Shown: one piece after another, positions 9,232 to 18,194 of the stretch
Layout: each line of letters opens with the position of its first letter
Position numbering within the stretch: the first letter of the stretch is position 1
Origin: Aphodosoma sp045126975
GTDB taxonomy: Bacteria > Bacteroidota > Bacteroidia > Bacteroidales > Paludibacteraceae
Direction of reading: 5' to 3'
Length of the DNA stretch: 64,000 nucleotides
NCBI GenBank assembly: GCA_045126975.1
Contig: JBGVPL010000025.1
Coordinates: forward strand, 1-64,000
Notes under the pieces: generated by a model
Seen by the model: only the letters and a program-made list of their open reading frames with translations
Database searches by the model: none
Told to the model about the DNA's origin: nothing
Made by a program: the position numbers and the translations under genes

Positions 9232-10137
9232 TCAATCCAAATTAGGTTTGCCTGTTGTTTTTATTTCTTCTATAACCTTTAAAAGATATTGACCATATTG
9301 ATTTTTAATCATTGGTTGAGCCAACTCACGCATACGCTCCTCTGTAATCCAACCCTGACGATATGCAATTGCCTCCAAACAAGCTATTTTCAAGCCTTGA
9401 CGTTTTTCTAACACTTCAATATAAGTAGATGCTTCTGATAATGAATCATGTGTACCTGTATCAAGCCATGCAAATCCACGTCCTAATGTTTGGACTTTCA
9501 ATTCGCCATCTGCTAAAAATTCTTGATTAACAGTTGTGATTTCATACTCTCCTCGAGCCGATGGTTTAATATGTTTTGCAACCTCTACCACTTTATTTGG
9601 ATAGAAATACAAACCTACCACTGCATAATTTGATTTTGGATTTGCTGGCTTTTCTTCAATTGATAAACAATTACCTTTATCATCAAATTCTGCTACACCA
9701 TAACGCTCTGGATCATTTACCCAATAACCAAATACTGTTGCTTTTTGCTCTTCTTCAGCTACACGAACCGCCTCTTTCAACATACCAGTAAACCCTGCTC
9801 CATGAAAAATATTGTCACCTAAAACCAAACATGCTGTATCATCACCTATAAAATCAGCACCTATAGTAAACGCTTGAGCCAAACCATCGGGACTTGGTTG
9901 TTCTGCATATTCAAACTTCACGCCATAATCTGAACCATCTCCAAGCAAACGTTTAAAACCAGGTAAATCATGTGGAGTGGAAATAATCAATATCTCTCTA
10001 ATCCCTGCTAACATTAATACTGAAATTGGATAATAAACCATCGGCTTATCGTAAATCGGCATCAACTGTTTTGAAATACCTTTTGTAATAGGATACAATC
10101 GTGTACCACTACCACCTGCAAGAACAATTCCTTTCAT
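9232..10137 (-). CDS. rfbA: Glucose-1-phosphate thymidylyltransferase
   Basis: It joins dTTP and glucose 1-phosphate to dTDP-glucose, the feedback-controlled first step of the rhamnose pathway. The N-terminal signature LAGGSGTRLYPIT at residue 6, followed by SKQLMPIYDKPMVYYP, is diagnostic. VLGDNIFHG near 107 and WLDTGTHDSL near 223 complete the nucleotidyltransferase core. At 301 aa it is of normal length. The leader between this gene and the flippase upstream is filled by a heptad-repeat tract. Confidence 0.97.
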   Translation of the reverse strand: MKGIVLAGGSGTRLYPITKGISKQLMPIYDKPMVYYPISVLMLAGIREILIISTPHDLPGFKRLLGDGSDYGVKFEYAEQPSPDGLAQAFTIGADFIGDDTACLVLGDNIFHGAGFTGMLKEAVRVAEEEQKATVFGYWVNDPERYGVAEFDDKGNCLSIEEKPANPKSNYAVVGLYFYPNKVVEVAKHIKPSARGEYEITTVNQEFLADGELKVQTLGRGFAWLDTGTHDSLSEASTYIEVLEKRQGLKIACLEAIAYRQGWITEERMRELAQPMIKNQYGQYLLKVIEEIKTTGKPNLD

Positions 10138-10139
10138 AT

Positions 10140-10223
10140 TAGTTACTAGTTATTAATTATTAATAATTATTAGTTTTTAGTTATTAATTTTCCTTATTTC
10201 TTGTTCCCTACTCCTTAATTCCC
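10140..10223. repeat. Heptad tract between rfbA and the flippase gene (12 units)
   Basis: Units go from TAGTTAC/TAGTTAT/TAATTAT to GTTCCCT/ACTCCTT/AATTCCC without losing phase. The tract covers the intergenic gap and the last approximately 15 codons of the flippase gene. Confidence 0.75.
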
Positions 10224-11559
10224 TCACCACCTCCAACGGCCATTTCCAATTTTGATATAAAGCCTGAACTATCATCGGAGACAAAATCATCCCCAACACC
10301 CCCATATCCAACCAAACAACAAACACACCTAACAACACCAACACACCTACAGCGGATATCAATGAAGCCTTAAAAAATGGCACTTCATTTCGTGACAATA
10401 AATATTGAGCTGCATTTGCATGATTATATTCCAAATAATACTGAATAAACAGCATTACCAACAATCCAGTTGGCAATAATAACGTACTACTTTTCAACAC
10501 ACCTAACATCCAATCTCCCCATAAAACAATCACAGTACCCGACAAAACAAATACAAACAACATCACAATACTTGACAAATAAAACGTCCGCCTCACTAAA
10601 TCCAAACGCCCCTCAACTCTCCACTGAAATACTTTAGGCATATACACCCGAGAAACAATTCCAGCCAACATACCTATAACTACCAACAATTGCAATGTAA
10701 TCCCATACGATGCCATCATCTCCAACGATACATACAAAGAACCAATAAACATACTTGATTTATTGATAATAAATCCACCCAATGATGTTAACCCGACTTT
10801 CACTGCATTTGGCGTAATTGCCGATAAAACGCCCTTATAATCAACATCATCTACAATACTCAACCCATCAATTATTTCTTTTGTATAAAAAGCTCGTTTA
10901 CTTAAATAACGCACCAACAACACCGATATTGCTTGCGAAGAAACAATTGCAACTAATCCTCCCCCCAACAAAATCAACACAATAGCCAATATAATATACA
11001 CTACATTACCAATCAATATAATTTGATAAACTCTTTTTATCAATCCACGTCCATTCAACAACGCTTCGTAATATAATGTGTATAAATTATAACTATTTAT
11101 CAACACTAAAATCCCCCACGCAACATAAACTTCGCGTACATCACCACTATAATCCCGACACAAACTATAAACATAAAATGTACCTACTACAGCAAACAAC
11201 ACAAACAATACAATTGCCATTCTCGAATAAAAATATCGCATTGCACGTATAGTTCCTGACAATAAAGAATAATCCACCCTATTCACATAAGCAACATCAA
11301 CAGACTCATAACCCTCCTTTTTTAATGTTCTAACACCACTAAATACATACGATACATTACGAGCAAAAGAGACATTGAATCCAAAATCAAAAATAAAAGT
11401 CAATTGTGCAATAGCTGTAAAAATAGTCCAAATACCCACCGTATCGGCTGGCAACATCCGCAAAACAAACGGAAACAATATCACCCCTGCTCCAATCTTG
11501 AAAAAAGTAGCCAACAACGTCCACACAAAATCTTTTCGCCCGATATCTGCAACAGCCAT
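10177..11559 (-). CDS. Polysaccharide biosynthesis membrane protein (MOP flippase family)
   Basis: The 460-aa protein has about 12 hydrophobic segments and starts MAVADIGRKDFVWTLLATFF, then a conserved-type turn PFVLRMLPADTVGIWTIF, as in O-antigen exporters of the MOP superfamily. A TTG two codons upstream (11565) lies in the repeat tract, so the ATG at 11559 is preferred. The last approximately 15 codons (from SREQEIRKINN) are written by 7-nt periodic DNA. It is a second flippase next to Wzx at 5254-6594; it may handle a different lipid-linked substrate, or be the housekeeping part of the locus with the 4,6-dehydratase upstream. Confidence 0.82.
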   Translation of the reverse strand: MAVADIGRKDFVWTLLATFFKIGAGVILFPFVLRMLPADTVGIWTIFTAIAQLTFIFDFGFNVSFARNVSYVFSGVRTLKKEGYESVDVAYVNRVDYSLLSGTIRAMRYFYSRMAIVLFVLFAVVGTFYVYSLCRDYSGDVREVYVAWGILVLINSYNLYTLYYEALLNGRGLIKRVYQIILIGNVVYIILAIVLILLGGGLVAIVSSQAISVLLVRYLSKRAFYTKEIIDGLSIVDDVDYKGVLSAITPNAVKVGLTSLGGFIINKSSMFIGSLYVSLEMMASYGITLQLLVVIGMLAGIVSRVYMPKVFQWRVEGRLDLVRRTFYLSSIVMLFVFVLSGTVIVLWGDWMLGVLKSSTLLLPTGLLVMLFIQYYLEYNHANAAQYLLSRNEVPFFKASLISAVGVLVLLGVFVVWLDMGVLGMILSPMIVQALYQNWKWPLEVVRELRSREQEIRKINN

Positions 11560-11564
11560 ATACA

Positions 11565-11617
11565 AATTGAGAATTGAGAATTGAGAATTGAGAATTAAGA
11601 ATTGAGAATTAAGAATT
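11565..11617. repeat. Heptad tract between flippase and 4,6-dehydratase genes (7 units)
   Basis: Units AATTGAG (five) and AATTAAG (two) in perfect phase, then AATT. It fills the whole 54-nt gap. Confidence 0.9.
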
Positions 11618-11619
11618 AT

Positions 11620-13602
11620 TTATTTGACTAAATTGCTTTTACTCTTCAATTCCGAATCAATTTTTTGATATACCGAATTCTGCGATTTATATTCAGGCAC
11701 CATCTCTTTCATCGTCCGCACAACAAGATAATCTTGATTAGACTTTCCATATTCAAACAACTTATTATACATTGGCAACATCTCATCATAATCATACTCT
11801 CGTACATTAGCAATCATAATCTTATCATGTGATGTTGGTTTCACCAATTCTTCATCATTCAACAATTCTTCATATAATTTTTCACCAGGACGCAAACCTG
11901 TATATTCAATTTTAATATCAACACCAGGTTCTAATCCAGACAAACGTATCATTTTCTTAGCTAAATCAGCAATTTTTACAGGCATACCCATATCAAACAC
12001 AAATATCTCTCCACCATTACCAATTGTACCTGCCTCCAACACTAACTGACAAGCTTCTGGTATAGTCATAAAATAACGAATAATATCAGGATGTGTGACA
12101 GTTACAGGTCCACCTTTTTCAATTTGTTGACGGAATAAAGGTATTACTGAACCATTAGAACCTAACACATTACCAAATCTAGTTGTAATAAATCTTGTTG
12201 CTTTTCCACCTTGTAAAGCCAATTTCTTAGCCAAACTTTGCACATATATTTCCGCTACACGCTTAGAACAACCCATTACATTAGTAGGATTAACAGCCTT
12301 ATCCGTCGAAACCATTACAAACGAACTAACCCCATATTTAACTGCCATATCAGCAACATTACAAGTTCCTTTAACATTTGCAATTACACATTCCGAAGGA
12401 TTATCTTCCATCAAAGGCACATGCTTATATGCCGCAGCATGAAATACAACATTTGGATGTGTCTCGGCAAAAATCGACTCTATTCTATCTCGCATTCGCA
12501 CATCTGCTATAACAAATGCATATTCAATATCATGAAATTTATCTGTCAATTCCAATTTAATATTATGTAACGGAGTTTCTGCATTATCAAGCAACACCAA
12601 TTTACGAGGCTTAAACATAGACAACTGACGCACTATTTCACTACCAATTGACCCTGCTGCCCCAGTAATCATCACCACTTTACCCGAAATCATCTTCTCA
12701 ATAGGTATTTTATCTATTTCTATCGGCTTACGTCCCAACAAATCTTCAATTTGTATCTTACGCAAATTCCGTTCAACATTAAATCCTTCCACTTCATCTC
12801 CTTCTTTGTAATTTGTCAATTTAGGAATCATCAAAAGCTGTAATCCTGCATCTACAAACATATTTAATTCTGAAGACACTGTACTTTCAGTAAGTTTCAA
12901 TGGAGATATAACAACAGCTTTAATTTTCTTTTTATCTAATAAATACATCAAATCTGCATTGTTTGTCGAATAAATAGGTAAACCAAAAATCTCTTTATTT
13001 TGATTTTTCTTATCATCTACAAATCCAACCACACGATAACGAGAATTAGTCTCCGCACGAAGCATTTTTGCAATCGAAATACCAGCCGACTTCGTACCAT
13101 AAACAACTACAGGTATAGTTCTACCCAAACTAACAACAAAAACATCATACAAAGTCTTAACAGAAACACGCAAAAACATCAACAATAAAAATGCAAACAC
13201 TCCATAAAGCAATATTCCTAAGCGCAAAAAAAGTCCATCTCCGATAAACGAAACACTAACATAATAAACTATGAATAGCGAAACAATATTTGCTATAATT
13301 GCTGATAACAATTTTGTTATATCAACAAAAGTTGAATAACGAACTATACCTGAATATGTATGAAACACCCAAAACCAAACAATTTGAAAACCTAAAGTAA
13401 TCAAAATATTGGTAATTTTATACAATTCTATGTCTGCAAATTGAAAATAATAATAGTGATATGCCAATTGATACGCTAAAACGTATGCAACTAAACACAA
13501 CACAACATCAAGCATCAATACCATCCAACGTGGCAGATAACCTATTGAAGATAAGTGAGAAAAAATATCACTACTCTTAACCTTATTTAATAATTTATCC
13601 AT
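11620..13602 (-). CDS. Membrane-bound UDP-N-acetylhexosamine 4,6-dehydratase (WbpM/PglF/CapD type)
   Basis: The N-terminal 150 residues have four hydrophobic segments. A nucleotide-binding CoA_binding-like domain follows near 165-280 (VVVYGTKSAGISIAKML), then the catalytic SDR domain with ITGAAGSIGSEI near 320. STDKAVNPTNVMGCSKR near 450 is the family signature, in which Met replaces the usual Tyr. It would convert UDP-GlcNAc to a 4-keto-6-deoxy sugar at the inner membrane. An ATG at 13638 is in frame, but a consensus promoter (TATCTTTG at 13640-13647) almost touches it, so the ATG at 13602 (MDKLLNKV) is the likely start. It is the first gene of the polysaccharide operon. Confidence 0.88.
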   Translation of the reverse strand: MDKLLNKVKSSDIFSHLSSIGYLPRWMVLMLDVVLCLVAYVLAYQLAYHYYYFQFADIELYKITNILITLGFQIVWFWVFHTYSGIVRYSTFVDITKLLSAIIANIVSLFIVYYVSVSFIGDGLFLRLGILLYGVFAFLLLMFLRVSVKTLYDVFVVSLGRTIPVVVYGTKSAGISIAKMLRAETNSRYRVVGFVDDKKNQNKEIFGLPIYSTNNADLMYLLDKKKIKAVVISPLKLTESTVSSELNMFVDAGLQLLMIPKLTNYKEGDEVEGFNVERNLRKIQIEDLLGRKPIEIDKIPIEKMISGKVVMITGAAGSIGSEIVRQLSMFKPRKLVLLDNAETPLHNIKLELTDKFHDIEYAFVIADVRMRDRIESIFAETHPNVVFHAAAYKHVPLMEDNPSECVIANVKGTCNVADMAVKYGVSSFVMVSTDKAVNPTNVMGCSKRVAEIYVQSLAKKLALQGGKATRFITTRFGNVLGSNGSVIPLFRQQIEKGGPVTVTHPDIIRYFMTIPEACQLVLEAGTIGNGGEIFVFDMGMPVKIADLAKKMIRLSGLEPGVDIKIEYTGLRPGEKLYEELLNDEELVKPTSHDKIMIANVREYDYDEMLPMYNKLFEYGKSNQDYLVVRTMKEMVPEYKSQNSVYQKIDSELKSKSNLVK

Positions 13603-13639
13603 TAAAATTCTACTATTTTCGACAATAATACTTATCATA

Positions 13640-13647
13640 CAAAGATA
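13640..13647 (-). promoter_or_regulatory. Promoter -7 box of the polysaccharide locus
   Basis: TATCTTTG on the minus strand, a perfect TAnnTTTG box. No TTG is seen at the usual distance upstream. Its position rules out the ATG at 13638 and supports 13602 as the translation start. Confidence 0.55.
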
Positions 13648-13832
13648 TAACTTTTTTTTTATATATTAAAGTATATTTGACATTTTTTTTGCAAGGTTAA
13701 TTTTTTTTTGCATGTAGTTAGTTTTATCCCTTTATTAATTTTTATTTAACACTATTAAAATATATTTAACAAATGAATTTTATAAACTAAATAAAAAGTC
13801 ATCAAATAATCAATAAAATCAATTTTATTTAC

Positions 13833-13840
13833 TATCTTTG
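13833..13840 (+). promoter_or_regulatory. Promoter -7 box of the NamZ-like gene
   Basis: TATCTTTG, perfect TAnnTTTG, 24 nt upstream of the ATG. The -33 TTG is not evident. Confidence 0.6.
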
Positions 13841-13864
13841 CAAAAATTATAAAACTAACCAACC

Positions 13865-15124
13865 ATGAACAAAAATCTACTATTCTCAGCTATTCTTGCA
13901 ACAATCATAAGCCTTATTTCTCTCTCGGCTTGTTGCAATAACAATCATTCTACTACCAAAGTAAAACCTGGAATCGAAGTCCTTCGCGACCAAAATTTCG
14001 ACATTCTCAAAGGCAAACGTGTAGGTCTTATTACAAATCCTACCGGCGTTGATTCTCATCTCAAATCTACAATCGACATTCTCCACGAAGCCGAAGACAT
14101 CGAACTTGTTGCTCTTTTCGCTCCAGAACATGGTGTACGTGGTGATGTATATGCTGGCGACCACGTTGACAACACTGTTGACCCACGCACAGGTGTTCCT
14201 ATGTACTCTATCTTCGGCAAAACTCGCAAACCAACACCCGAAATGCTTGAAAATGTAGATGTTATTGTATATGACATTCAAGACATCGGCTGTCGTTCTT
14301 ACACTTTCATCAGCACAATGGGCATGGGTATGATAGCTGCTGCCGAAAACGATAAAGAATTCGTTGTCCTCGACCGTCCTAACCCTCTCGGAGGCAATCG
14401 CATCGAAGGCAATCTCGTCGAAGAGGAATACGTATCTTTCGTTTCTCAATTCAAAATTCCTTACCTCTATGGTCAAACTCCTGGCGAACTCGCTCTCATG
14501 CTCAACGAAGAAGGCATGCTCGGCGAAAAATGCCGTCTCACTGTCATCCCTATGGAAGGTTGGACTCGCAACATGACTTGGGACGAAACTGGTCTCGAAT
14601 GGATACCTGCCTCACCTCACATCCCTTACCCTCAATCTGCTATCTACTACCCTGTTACAGGTATTCTCGGCGAACTCTACTACATTAATATGGGCGTAGG
14701 CTACCCTCTCCCATTCCAAACTATCGGAGCACCTTGGTTCAATGCTGACTCACTCGCCACAAACCTCAACGCTCTCAATCTCCCTGGCGTTCGCTTCCGC
14801 CCAATCCACTACAAACCATACTATTCTACCTCTAAAGGCGAACTCTGTGGTGGCGTACAAATTTACATCACCGAATACGAAAAAGCTCGCCTCACCGAAA
14901 TACAATTCTATGTCATGCAAGTAGTTAAAGAGATGTATCCTCATCACGACATCTTCAAAGAAGCCCCTCAAAACCGCTTCCAAATGTTCGATAAAGTGTG
15001 TGGTACAAATTTCATCCGCGAAAAATTCTCTGAAACTTACCGCTGGGCCGACGTAAAAGACTACTTCGAAAAAGACGAAGAAGCCTACCGCCAACTCTCT
15101 TCAAAATACTATTTATACAAATAA
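13865..15124 (+). CDS. Exo-beta-N-acetylmuramidase-like lipoprotein (DUF1343, NamZ family)
   Basis: The 419-aa protein has a lipoprotein signal peptide with the lipobox LSAC (Cys near residue 23), so it is predicted to be membrane-anchored outside the cytoplasm. The mature part has the DUF1343 pattern: GKRVGLITNPTGVD near 50, LFAPEHGVRGD near 85 with an essential-type Glu-His, VYDIQDIGCRSYTFIS near 135 and VLDRPNPLGG near 168. The founding NamZ member removes MurNAc from the non-reducing end of peptidoglycan fragments (GH171). That activity is from family knowledge. Codon use is relatively GC-rich for the window. Its own promoter lies just upstream. Confidence 0.85.
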   Translation: MNKNLLFSAILATIISLISLSACCNNNHSTTKVKPGIEVLRDQNFDILKGKRVGLITNPTGVDSHLKSTIDILHEAEDIELVALFAPEHGVRGDVYAGDHVDNTVDPRTGVPMYSIFGKTRKPTPEMLENVDVIVYDIQDIGCRSYTFISTMGMGMIAAAENDKEFVVLDRPNPLGGNRIEGNLVEEEYVSFVSQFKIPYLYGQTPGELALMLNEEGMLGEKCRLTVIPMEGWTRNMTWDETGLEWIPASPHIPYPQSAIYYPVTGILGELYYINMGVGYPLPFQTIGAPWFNADSLATNLNALNLPGVRFRPIHYKPYYSTSKGELCGGVQIYITEYEKARLTEIQFYVMQVVKEMYPHHDIFKEAPQNRFQMFDKVCGTNFIREKFSETYRWADVKDYFEKDEEAYRQLSSKYYLYK

Positions 15125-15177
15125 AAAAACTATCTCCTTTTGTCATTCTCTCAAAAAAACAAGCGAAGCGAGTAAAA

Positions 15178-15212
15178 GTCTAATATCTCGTGTCTCACAT
15201 CTAAATATCTAA
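15178..15212. repeat. Heptad tract in the leader of the FAD/Fe-S oxidoreductase gene (5 units)
   Basis: Units GTCTAAT, ATCTCGT, GTCTCAC, ATCTAAA, TATCTAA. The 12-mer AGCGAAGCGAGT lies just before it at 15162-15173. Confidence 0.7.
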
Positions 15213-15229
15213 AAAATGAACCTAAGGTC

Positions 15230-18061
15230 ATGAACAAAGTGAATAATTATAAATTAATAAATTCCCTCGCATGGGGCACCGATGCCGGATTCTACCGACT
15301 ACTACCTAAATCTGTCGAACATCCCAACAACGAAGCCGATATCATCCGCCTCATCCAGCAAGCCCACAACGAGCATCGCCACATCACTTGGCGTGCTGCT
15401 GGCACAAGTCTTTCCGGACAAGCCATTAGCGACGACATCCTCGCCGTTGTAGGCAAAAAATGGGAACGTTATACTATTATTGACAATGGCAAACGCATTG
15501 TGCTTCAACCAGGTATCATCGGCCAACGCGTCAACGAACTTCTCATGCCCTATGGTCGCAAATTCGGTCCCGACCCTGCATCTATCAAAAGCGCAATGGT
15601 CGGTGGCATCATCTCCAACAATGCCTCTGGTATGTCGTGTGGCATTCACGCCAATAGCGACAAAATGCTGCAATCGGTGCGTATAATTCTCTCCGATGGC
15701 ACTATTCTCAATACGGGCGACGAACACAGTCGCAACGAATTCCGTAAAACTCACCCCGAATTCATCGCTCGCATCGAGGCTCTTCGTGACCAAACTCGTG
15801 CCAACCAAGCTCTTACCGACCGCATCCACTCTAAATATAGTATCAAAAACGTAACAGGTCTCAACATTCTCCCTTTCATCGAACACGACGACCCTTTCGA
15901 CATCATCACGCACCTCATGGTTGGCTCCGAAGGCACTCTCGCTTTCCTTACCGAAGCCACTATGACCACACTTCCAATCCTACCTTATTCAGCAAGTGCA
16001 CTCATCTATTTCACCGACACTCGCAATGCTTGTAGTGCGGTTATCAGTCTCAAAAAGAACCCTGTATCTGCTGTCGAACTCTTTGATTATAAATCACTCT
16101 GCTCTGTCAAAGATAGCGTAGAAAACTTCGAACAACTTCCTGCTACCACAATGGCTCTGCTCATTAAGGTCGAAGCCGAAACTGAGGCTCAACTCAACTC
16201 TCAAATCAACACTGTAAACCAAACTATTGCGCAATTCCAAACTCTTCGTCCTCACGCCTTTACGTCCGACCCTATTACCGTAAATCAATATTGGGCTATC
16301 CGTTCTGGCATATTCCCATCAGTGGGCAGTATGCGTCCCGTTGGCACTACTTGCCTCATCGAAGACGTTGCCTTCCCAATCCACCATCTCGTCGAAGCCA
16401 CAGAAGAACTTCAACAACTCCTTGAGCATCACCACTATGACGATGCTGTAATATATGGTCATGCCCTCGAAGGCAACTACCACTTCATCATCAACCAACG
16501 CTTCGACTCTCAAGCCGAAATCAATCGCTACGAGGCTCTTATGGAAGATGTTGCCAATATGGTAGTCGGTCACTACGATGGCTCGCTCAAAGCCGAACAT
16601 GGCACAGGTCGCAACATGGCTCCATACGTCGAACGCGAGTGGGGTGCTGATGCCTTCCAACTCATGAAAGAGGTAAAACATCTCTTCGACCCCGACAATA
16701 TCTTCAACCCTGGCGTTATTTTCAACGACGACCCTAAGTGTCACATTTCCAACCTCAAACCACTTCCTCAATGTCACCCTCTCATCGACCGTTGCATCGA
16801 ATGTGGCTTCTGTGAGGTCAATTGCGTCACTTGTGGTTTCTCGCTTTCTTCTCGCCAACGCATTGTCGTTCAGCGCGAAATATCTCGCTTGCAACAAACC
16901 CACGAAGACGATGCTCGTCTCAATCAACTCATCAAAGAGTTCCGATATTTAGGTAATGCCACTTGTGCAGGCGATGGACTCTGCTCTACTTCATGCCCTA
17001 TCAAAATCAATACAGGCGAACTCATTCATGTCATACGCGAACGCGAAATCAACCAAAGCCGTATGGCTCAATCTATTGGCAAATTCGCAGCTAACCACCT
17101 TGCTGGCATCGAAACTACTCTCGGCGTAGGTCTCCGTCTTGTATCTGCTGCCAATTGGTTACTCGGCGACAAACTAATGTCTTCTATCGCCAAAGGCCTC
17201 CACTATGGTACAGGCAAACTAATCCCACTTTGGACACCCGCCATGCCTCGCGCCACTCACCGCCCTAAAACAAACTCTAAACCAACACATCCTACATCCA
17301 TAACGAGCGAAGCGAGTCAAAACAACTCTAAACTCTCAACTCTAAACTCTCAACTTTCAAGAGTTGTCTACTTCCCATCCTGCATCAATCAAACTATGAG
17401 CGTTGCCAAACACGACCCTGACCAAACTCCTTTGATGCAAAAAACCGTGCAACTCCTCGAAAAAGCAGGCTACGAGGTTATCTTCCCTGAAAATATGAAG
17501 AGCCTCTGTTGCGGTACTATTTGGGAAAGCAAAGGTATGCCCGAACTCGCCGACCAAAAATCAGCCGAACTCGAACGTGCTCTACTCAAAGCATCCGAAA
17601 ATGGTAAATACCCTGTCCTTTGCGACCAATCGCCTTGCCTATATCGTATGCGCCACACTATCAAAGGCGTAGATATGTATGAGCCTGTCGAATTCATACT
17701 CAAATTCGTTGCCGACCGTCTCAATTTCACACCTATCAACGACACTATCACGGTGCATACTACTTGTTCTACTACCAAAATGGGACTCAAACCCGACCTC
17801 ATTCGCCTTGCCGAAATGTGCTCTACATCAGTCGTAGTACCACAAGAGGTAGGTTGTTGCGGATTTGCAGGCGACAAAGGTTTCACGCATCCCGAAGTCA
17901 ACGAATGGGCATTGCGCAAACTCCGTCCTCAAATCGAACGTCACAGAATCACAGCTGGTTACTCCAACTCTCGCACTTGCGAAATCGGTCTCACAACACA
18001 TAGCGGCGTACCATTCCAGAACATCATCTACCTCGTCGACAAAGTAACAACAAAAAAATAA
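15230..18061 (+). CDS. FAD-binding and Fe-S oxidoreductase, D-lactate dehydrogenase type
   Basis: The 943-aa fusion has four parts. An FAD_binding_4 domain (residues 20-230) contains WRAAGTSLSGQAISDD and GGIISNNASGMSCG. An FAD-oxidase C-terminal domain (250-500) ends RNMAPYVEREWG. Two 4Fe-4S clusters follow: CIECGFCEVNCVTCG near 522 and GLCSTSCPI near 585. Last come CCG modules near 718-925 (YFPSCINQ, CCGTIW, VGCCGFAGDKG). Proteins of this architecture oxidise D-lactate or related 2-hydroxyacids and pass electrons to the membrane chain. The linker near residues 690-712 is written by a heptad repeat, next to a stretch rich in T, S and N, so this part is probably an inserted disordered loop. 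Confidence 0.85.
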   Translation: MNKVNNYKLINSLAWGTDAGFYRLLPKSVEHPNNEADIIRLIQQAHNEHRHITWRAAGTSLSGQAISDDILAVVGKKWERYTIIDNGKRIVLQPGIIGQRVNELLMPYGRKFGPDPASIKSAMVGGIISNNASGMSCGIHANSDKMLQSVRIILSDGTILNTGDEHSRNEFRKTHPEFIARIEALRDQTRANQALTDRIHSKYSIKNVTGLNILPFIEHDDPFDIITHLMVGSEGTLAFLTEATMTTLPILPYSASALIYFTDTRNACSAVISLKKNPVSAVELFDYKSLCSVKDSVENFEQLPATTMALLIKVEAETEAQLNSQINTVNQTIAQFQTLRPHAFTSDPITVNQYWAIRSGIFPSVGSMRPVGTTCLIEDVAFPIHHLVEATEELQQLLEHHHYDDAVIYGHALEGNYHFIINQRFDSQAEINRYEALMEDVANMVVGHYDGSLKAEHGTGRNMAPYVEREWGADAFQLMKEVKHLFDPDNIFNPGVIFNDDPKCHISNLKPLPQCHPLIDRCIECGFCEVNCVTCGFSLSSRQRIVVQREISRLQQTHEDDARLNQLIKEFRYLGNATCAGDGLCSTSCPIKINTGELIHVIREREINQSRMAQSIGKFAANHLAGIETTLGVGLRLVSAANWLLGDKLMSSIAKGLHYGTGKLIPLWTPAMPRATHRPKTNSKPTHPTSITSEASQNNSKLSTLNSQLSRVVYFPSCINQTMSVAKHDPDQTPLMQKTVQLLEKAGYEVIFPENMKSLCCGTIWESKGMPELADQKSAELERALLKASENGKYPVLCDQSPCLYRMRHTIKGVDMYEPVEFILKFVADRLNFTPINDTITVHTTCSTTKMGLKPDLIRLAEMCSTSVVVPQEVGCCGFAGDKGFTHPEVNEWALRKLRPQIERHRITAGYSNSRTCEIGLTTHSGVPFQNIIYLVDKVTTKK
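17324..17358. repeat. Heptad tract inside the FAD/Fe-S oxidoreductase gene (5 units)
   Basis: Units AACTCTA and AACTCTC alternate, then AACTTTC. The same 12-mer AGCGAAGCGAGT precedes it at 17306-17317. It encodes a Ser/Asn/Leu-rich linker. Confidence 0.8.
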
Positions 18062-18070
18062 CAACTCACA

Positions 18071-18100
18071 TTGTCAATCCGAAAAAAAATCGTAATTTTG
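18071..18100 (+). promoter_or_regulatory. Promoter of the cysteine desulfidase gene
   Basis: TTG at 18071 and TAATTTTG at 18093-18100, start-to-start distance 22 nt. The leader between it and the ATG at 18195 contains a heptad tract. Confidence 0.7.
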
Positions 18101-18151
18101 CAGACCAAATAAGTATATTACTAAATATCTAAAAATAATCCCGAATGGCAA

Positions 18152-18193
18152 GTCTCGTTACTCGCTACTCACTACTAAACATCTAATATAATA
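18152..18193. repeat. Heptad tract in the cysteine desulfidase leader (6 units)
   Basis: Units GTCTCGT, TACTCGC, TACTCAC, TACTAAA, CATCTAA, TATAATA. The tract ends 1 nt before the ATG. The segment from 18145 is almost the same as the prfB leader at 45427. Confidence 0.8.
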
Positions 18194-18194
18194 T

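Noticed and set aside
15302..15913. 203-codon open frame on the minus strand
   Set aside because: It is antisense to the FAD/Fe-S oxidoreductase gene, which has clear domains in the other direction.
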